Assembly: GCA_049644305.1 (NCBI GenBank)
Contig: JBARRQ010000170.1
Span: 1 to 6,837 of the forward strand
Direction: 5' to 3'
Source: AC-32 sp049644305
GTDB taxonomy: Bacteria > Actinomycetota > Thermoleophilia > Gaiellales > Gaiellaceae
Length of the DNA: 6,837 bases
A program made the translations under genes and the position numbers. The notes under the pieces were generated by a model. The model was not told the origin of the DNA, did no database searches, and worked only from the letters and a program-made list of their open reading frames with translations. Positions 5,542 to 6,837 of this stretch are shown here, piece after piece (within the stretch, counting starts at the first letter, position 1; each line of letters opens with the position of its first letter).

Positions 5542-6210
5542 TCAGCGACCGCCGTACCCCGAGGCCACAAGCGGCTCGTACTCGGGGTGACGTCCGATGT
5601 AGTGCGCGATGAACGGGCAGAGCGGAACGACCTTTAGCCCTTCCCGCGCGGCATCCTCTAGGGCGGCCGCTGCGAGCCGACTGCCGAAGCCGCGACCCTC
5701 GCAGGACTCGTCCACCTCGGTGTGCGTGAAGGCGATCCGGCCGGTTCGCCGCCGGTAAGCGGCGAGACCGATCAGGCGCCCGCCGAGCCGAAGCTCGTAA
5801 CGACTCGCCTCAGGCGCGTCGACGACCTCGGCCTCTTCAACCGATCCTGTCCCCGCCTCGAGCTCGTCGCTCTCGCGGAAGTACTCGACCAACTGCCCCG
5901 GCGCGTCCGATTCGCGAGCGTCGCGGTGATCGGCGAAGCGACGGCGGTGGGCCGCAGCGAACTGCCACGGGTTGCGCTCACGTAGGTGCGCAAAAATCTC
6001 CCGTGTTCCGCGATAGAGCCGCCCGTCCTCCGTCTGCAGGACGGGGATCTGGTCGGTCCCGGCAACGTCCCTCAACTCGTTCCGCTCCTCCGGCCACGGC
6101 TCGACTTGGCGCGCGACGAAGTTAGCTCCCATCTCCGTCAGCACTTCGCGCACCGCAGACGAGAAAGGACACCACTCCGCCTGGTACAGCGTCAGCACAG
6201 CGTCAGCCAC
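5542..6210 (-). CDS. glutaredoxin-like / GNAT (Acetyltransf_CG) fusion protein
   Basis: A 222-residue cytosolic protein with two domains. Residues 5-79 are a thioredoxin-fold glutaredoxin/GST-N domain: active site C14-P-F-S17 (monothiol type), cis-proline P56 in QIPVL, and the GTREI segment (68-72) where glutathione-like thiols usually bind. A charged, Glu-rich linker (80-137) follows. Residues 138-218 are a short GNAT of the Acetyltransf_CG type: HTEV at 163-166, the acetyl-CoA loop EGRGFGS (171-177) and C198 in LCPF, the conserved cysteine of that family. The substrate of neither domain is known. GTG at 6210 was chosen because it gives a normal glutaredoxin N-terminus and overlaps the upstream stop by 8 nt (translational coupling); an upstream start at 6267 would add a basic tail within the previous gene. 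The fusion suggests thiol-linked acetyl transfer or redox control of the acetyltransferase. Confidence 0.88.
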   Translation of the reverse strand: MADAVLTLYQAEWCPFSSAVREVLTEMGANFVARQVEPWPEERNELRDVAGTDQIPVLQTEDGRLYRGTREIFAHLRERNPWQFAAAHRRRFADHRDARESDAPGQLVEYFRESDELEAGTGSVEEAEVVDAPEASRYELRLGGRLIGLAAYRRRTGRIAFTHTEVDESCEGRGFGSRLAAAALEDAAREGLKVVPLCPFIAHYIGRHPEYEPLVASGYGGR

Positions 6211-6628
6211 GGAAGCCGATCTTCTTGTGCGTGCCGTCGCAGAAGGGCTTGTTGGCCGAGCCGCCACAGCGGCAGAGCGCGGCCTTCTCGCCCTCGTAGA
6301 GAACCGTGCCGTCGGCGTCGAGGACCCGTACGCCGCCGGAGATGAGCAGCGGCCCGTTCCGGGAGGAACGAAGCTCGAGCGGCTGCTTGCGCGCCGGCGG
6401 GGCCCCGACGCGGCGGGTCCGCAAAGCGCCGGAGGGACAGCGCGCGACCGCGGCCTCGACCTCGTCGGTGGTCGCAGCGTCGACCTTGACCCAGGGCCGC
6501 CGGCTGTCGTCGAATACCTGCGGCAGCGAGCGGACGCAGTTCTGCGAGTGGTAGCAGAGGCGCGGCTGCCACTCCACCACGATCTCGTCGGTGGCGTACT
6601 CCTTCGTGATTTTGTCCCGCTCTCGCAT
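6203..6628 (-). CDS. Fer4_19 - CDGSH two-domain iron-sulfur protein
   Basis: A 141-residue cytosolic protein. Residues about 10-70 match the divergent single-cluster ferredoxin domain Fer4_19 (YjdI-like), with C25, C31 and C64 in RCPSGAL. Residues about 93-139 are a CDGSH-type domain with C119, C121, C130 and H134 (CRCGGSANKPFCDGTH), the 3Cys-1His ligand set of a [2Fe-2S] cluster. CDGSH clusters are redox- and pH-labile and serve in electron or cluster transfer; the partner is unknown. Only three cysteines are seen in the first domain, so a fourth ligand or a 3Fe-type cluster is open. ATG at 6628 is preferred over the adjacent GTG at 6631 because GAGGA lies 7 nt before it. It is the first gene of the leftward cluster and overlaps the glutaredoxin-GNAT gene by 8 nt. 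Confidence 0.93.
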   Translation of the reverse strand: MRERDKITKEYATDEIVVEWQPRLCYHSQNCVRSLPQVFDDSRRPWVKVDAATTDEVEAAVARCPSGALRTRRVGAPPARKQPLELRSSRNGPLLISGGVRVLDADGTVLYEGEKAALCRCGGSANKPFCDGTHKKIGFRG

Positions 6629-6635
6629 CACGCAG

Positions 6636-6640
6636 TCCTC
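6636..6640 (-). promoter_or_regulatory. Shine-Dalgarno site of the Fer4_19-CDGSH gene
   Basis: GAGGA on the minus strand lies 7 nt before the ATG at 6626-6628 and 4 nt before the in-frame GTG at 6629-6631; the spacing favours the ATG. No convincing promoter for this cluster could be picked out in the 105-bp divergent gap upstream. Confidence 0.6.
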
Positions 6641-6719
6641 GGGGACGTTAGCGATGGGAGGTGAGGCTAGAGCGAGACGAGTGAAGCGCCGTCCGAGGAG
6701 CCTGAGCCAGGGCCGGGCG

Positions 6720-6725
6720 TATCAT
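6720..6725 (+). promoter_or_regulatory. -10 element of a probable leaderless promoter
   Basis: TATCAT matches the TATAAT consensus at five of six positions and ends 8 nt before the GTG at 6734-6736. Initiation at the usual distance would fall on or within a base or two of the start codon, and no Shine-Dalgarno is seen, so the message is probably leaderless, a frequent arrangement in Actinomycetota. No good -35 hexamer is present 16-18 bp upstream. Confidence 0.5.
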
Positions 6726-6733
6726 CGGCAGCC

Positions 6734-6837
6734 GTGCCGGACCCTGCTGCGCTGAAGAGCGCCGCTCGCGCCGCGATCGTCATTCCCGCGGTCTTCGCGC
6801 TCTCGGACAAGGTAATCCAGCAGCCGCAGACGTCGAT
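6734..6837 (+). CDS. N-terminus of a membrane protein, possibly FUSC-family, cut by window edge
   Basis: Thirty-four codons are visible from GTG at 6734 to the right edge, reading an amphipathic start (PDPAALKSAARAA) and then a hydrophobic stretch (IVIPAVFALSD) that looks like a first membrane helix. The pattern resembles the beginning of actinobacterial FUSC-family (fusaric-acid-resistance-like) multi-pass exporters as I remember them, but 34 residues cannot settle the family. Codon choice (strong G/C third positions) supports real coding. It is divergent from the iron-sulfur/magnesium cluster, 105 bp apart, and probably read from a leaderless transcript. Confidence 0.6.
   Translation, partial: MPDPAALKSAARAAIVIPAVFALSDKVIQQPQTS

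Overview
This is a G+C-rich window (about two thirds by eye) packed with short-spaced genes, many starting with GTG. Several proteins (an ANTAR regulator with a degenerate receiver, a stand-alone PRC/MgtE_N/CBS protein, an NRAMP-like protein without the DPGN and MPH signatures) are typical of Actinomycetota. From remembered resemblance only, I would guess a deep-branching soil class such as Thermoleophilia; no marker gene here proves it.

Layout. Positions 1-1375 (minus strand): a two-gene unit, a small LapA/DUF1049-type membrane protein followed by a CorA-family divalent cation channel that runs off the left edge. Positions 1376-1579: a divergent intergenic region with a strong hairpin. Positions 1580-2194 (plus): an ANTAR-domain regulator whose receiver domain has lost its phosphorylation residues. 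Positions 2195-2369: a short convergent gap with a degenerate direct repeat. Positions 2370-2654 (minus): a 94-residue protein, probably with a ferredoxin-like dimeric alpha/beta fold. Positions 2655-2859: a gap holding a perfect 9-bp hairpin that probably terminates the next transcript. Positions 2860-6628 (minus): a cluster read in the order Fer4_19-CDGSH iron-sulfur protein, glutaredoxin-GNAT fusion, PRC/MgtE_N/CBS protein, NRAMP-related transporter. The first three overlap or are separated by 7 nt; the last follows after 95 nt. Positions 6629-6733: a divergent gap. Positions 6734-6837 (plus): the start of a membrane protein, possibly FUSC-like, with a leaderless-type promoter.

How the genes may work together. 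The main theme is magnesium/divalent-cation handling: CorA, an NRAMP homologue whose motif changes fit the Mg-type (NrMT) branch, and the cytosolic Mg-sensing half of MgtE without its channel half. The best candidate for something undescribed is that the soluble MgtE_N/CBS protein acts in trans as the Mg or nucleotide sensor of the NRAMP-like transporter. The two iron-sulfur/thiol genes upstream in the same cluster could tie this to redox state. These links are inferences from gene order; the domain assignments come from motifs in the translated sequence.
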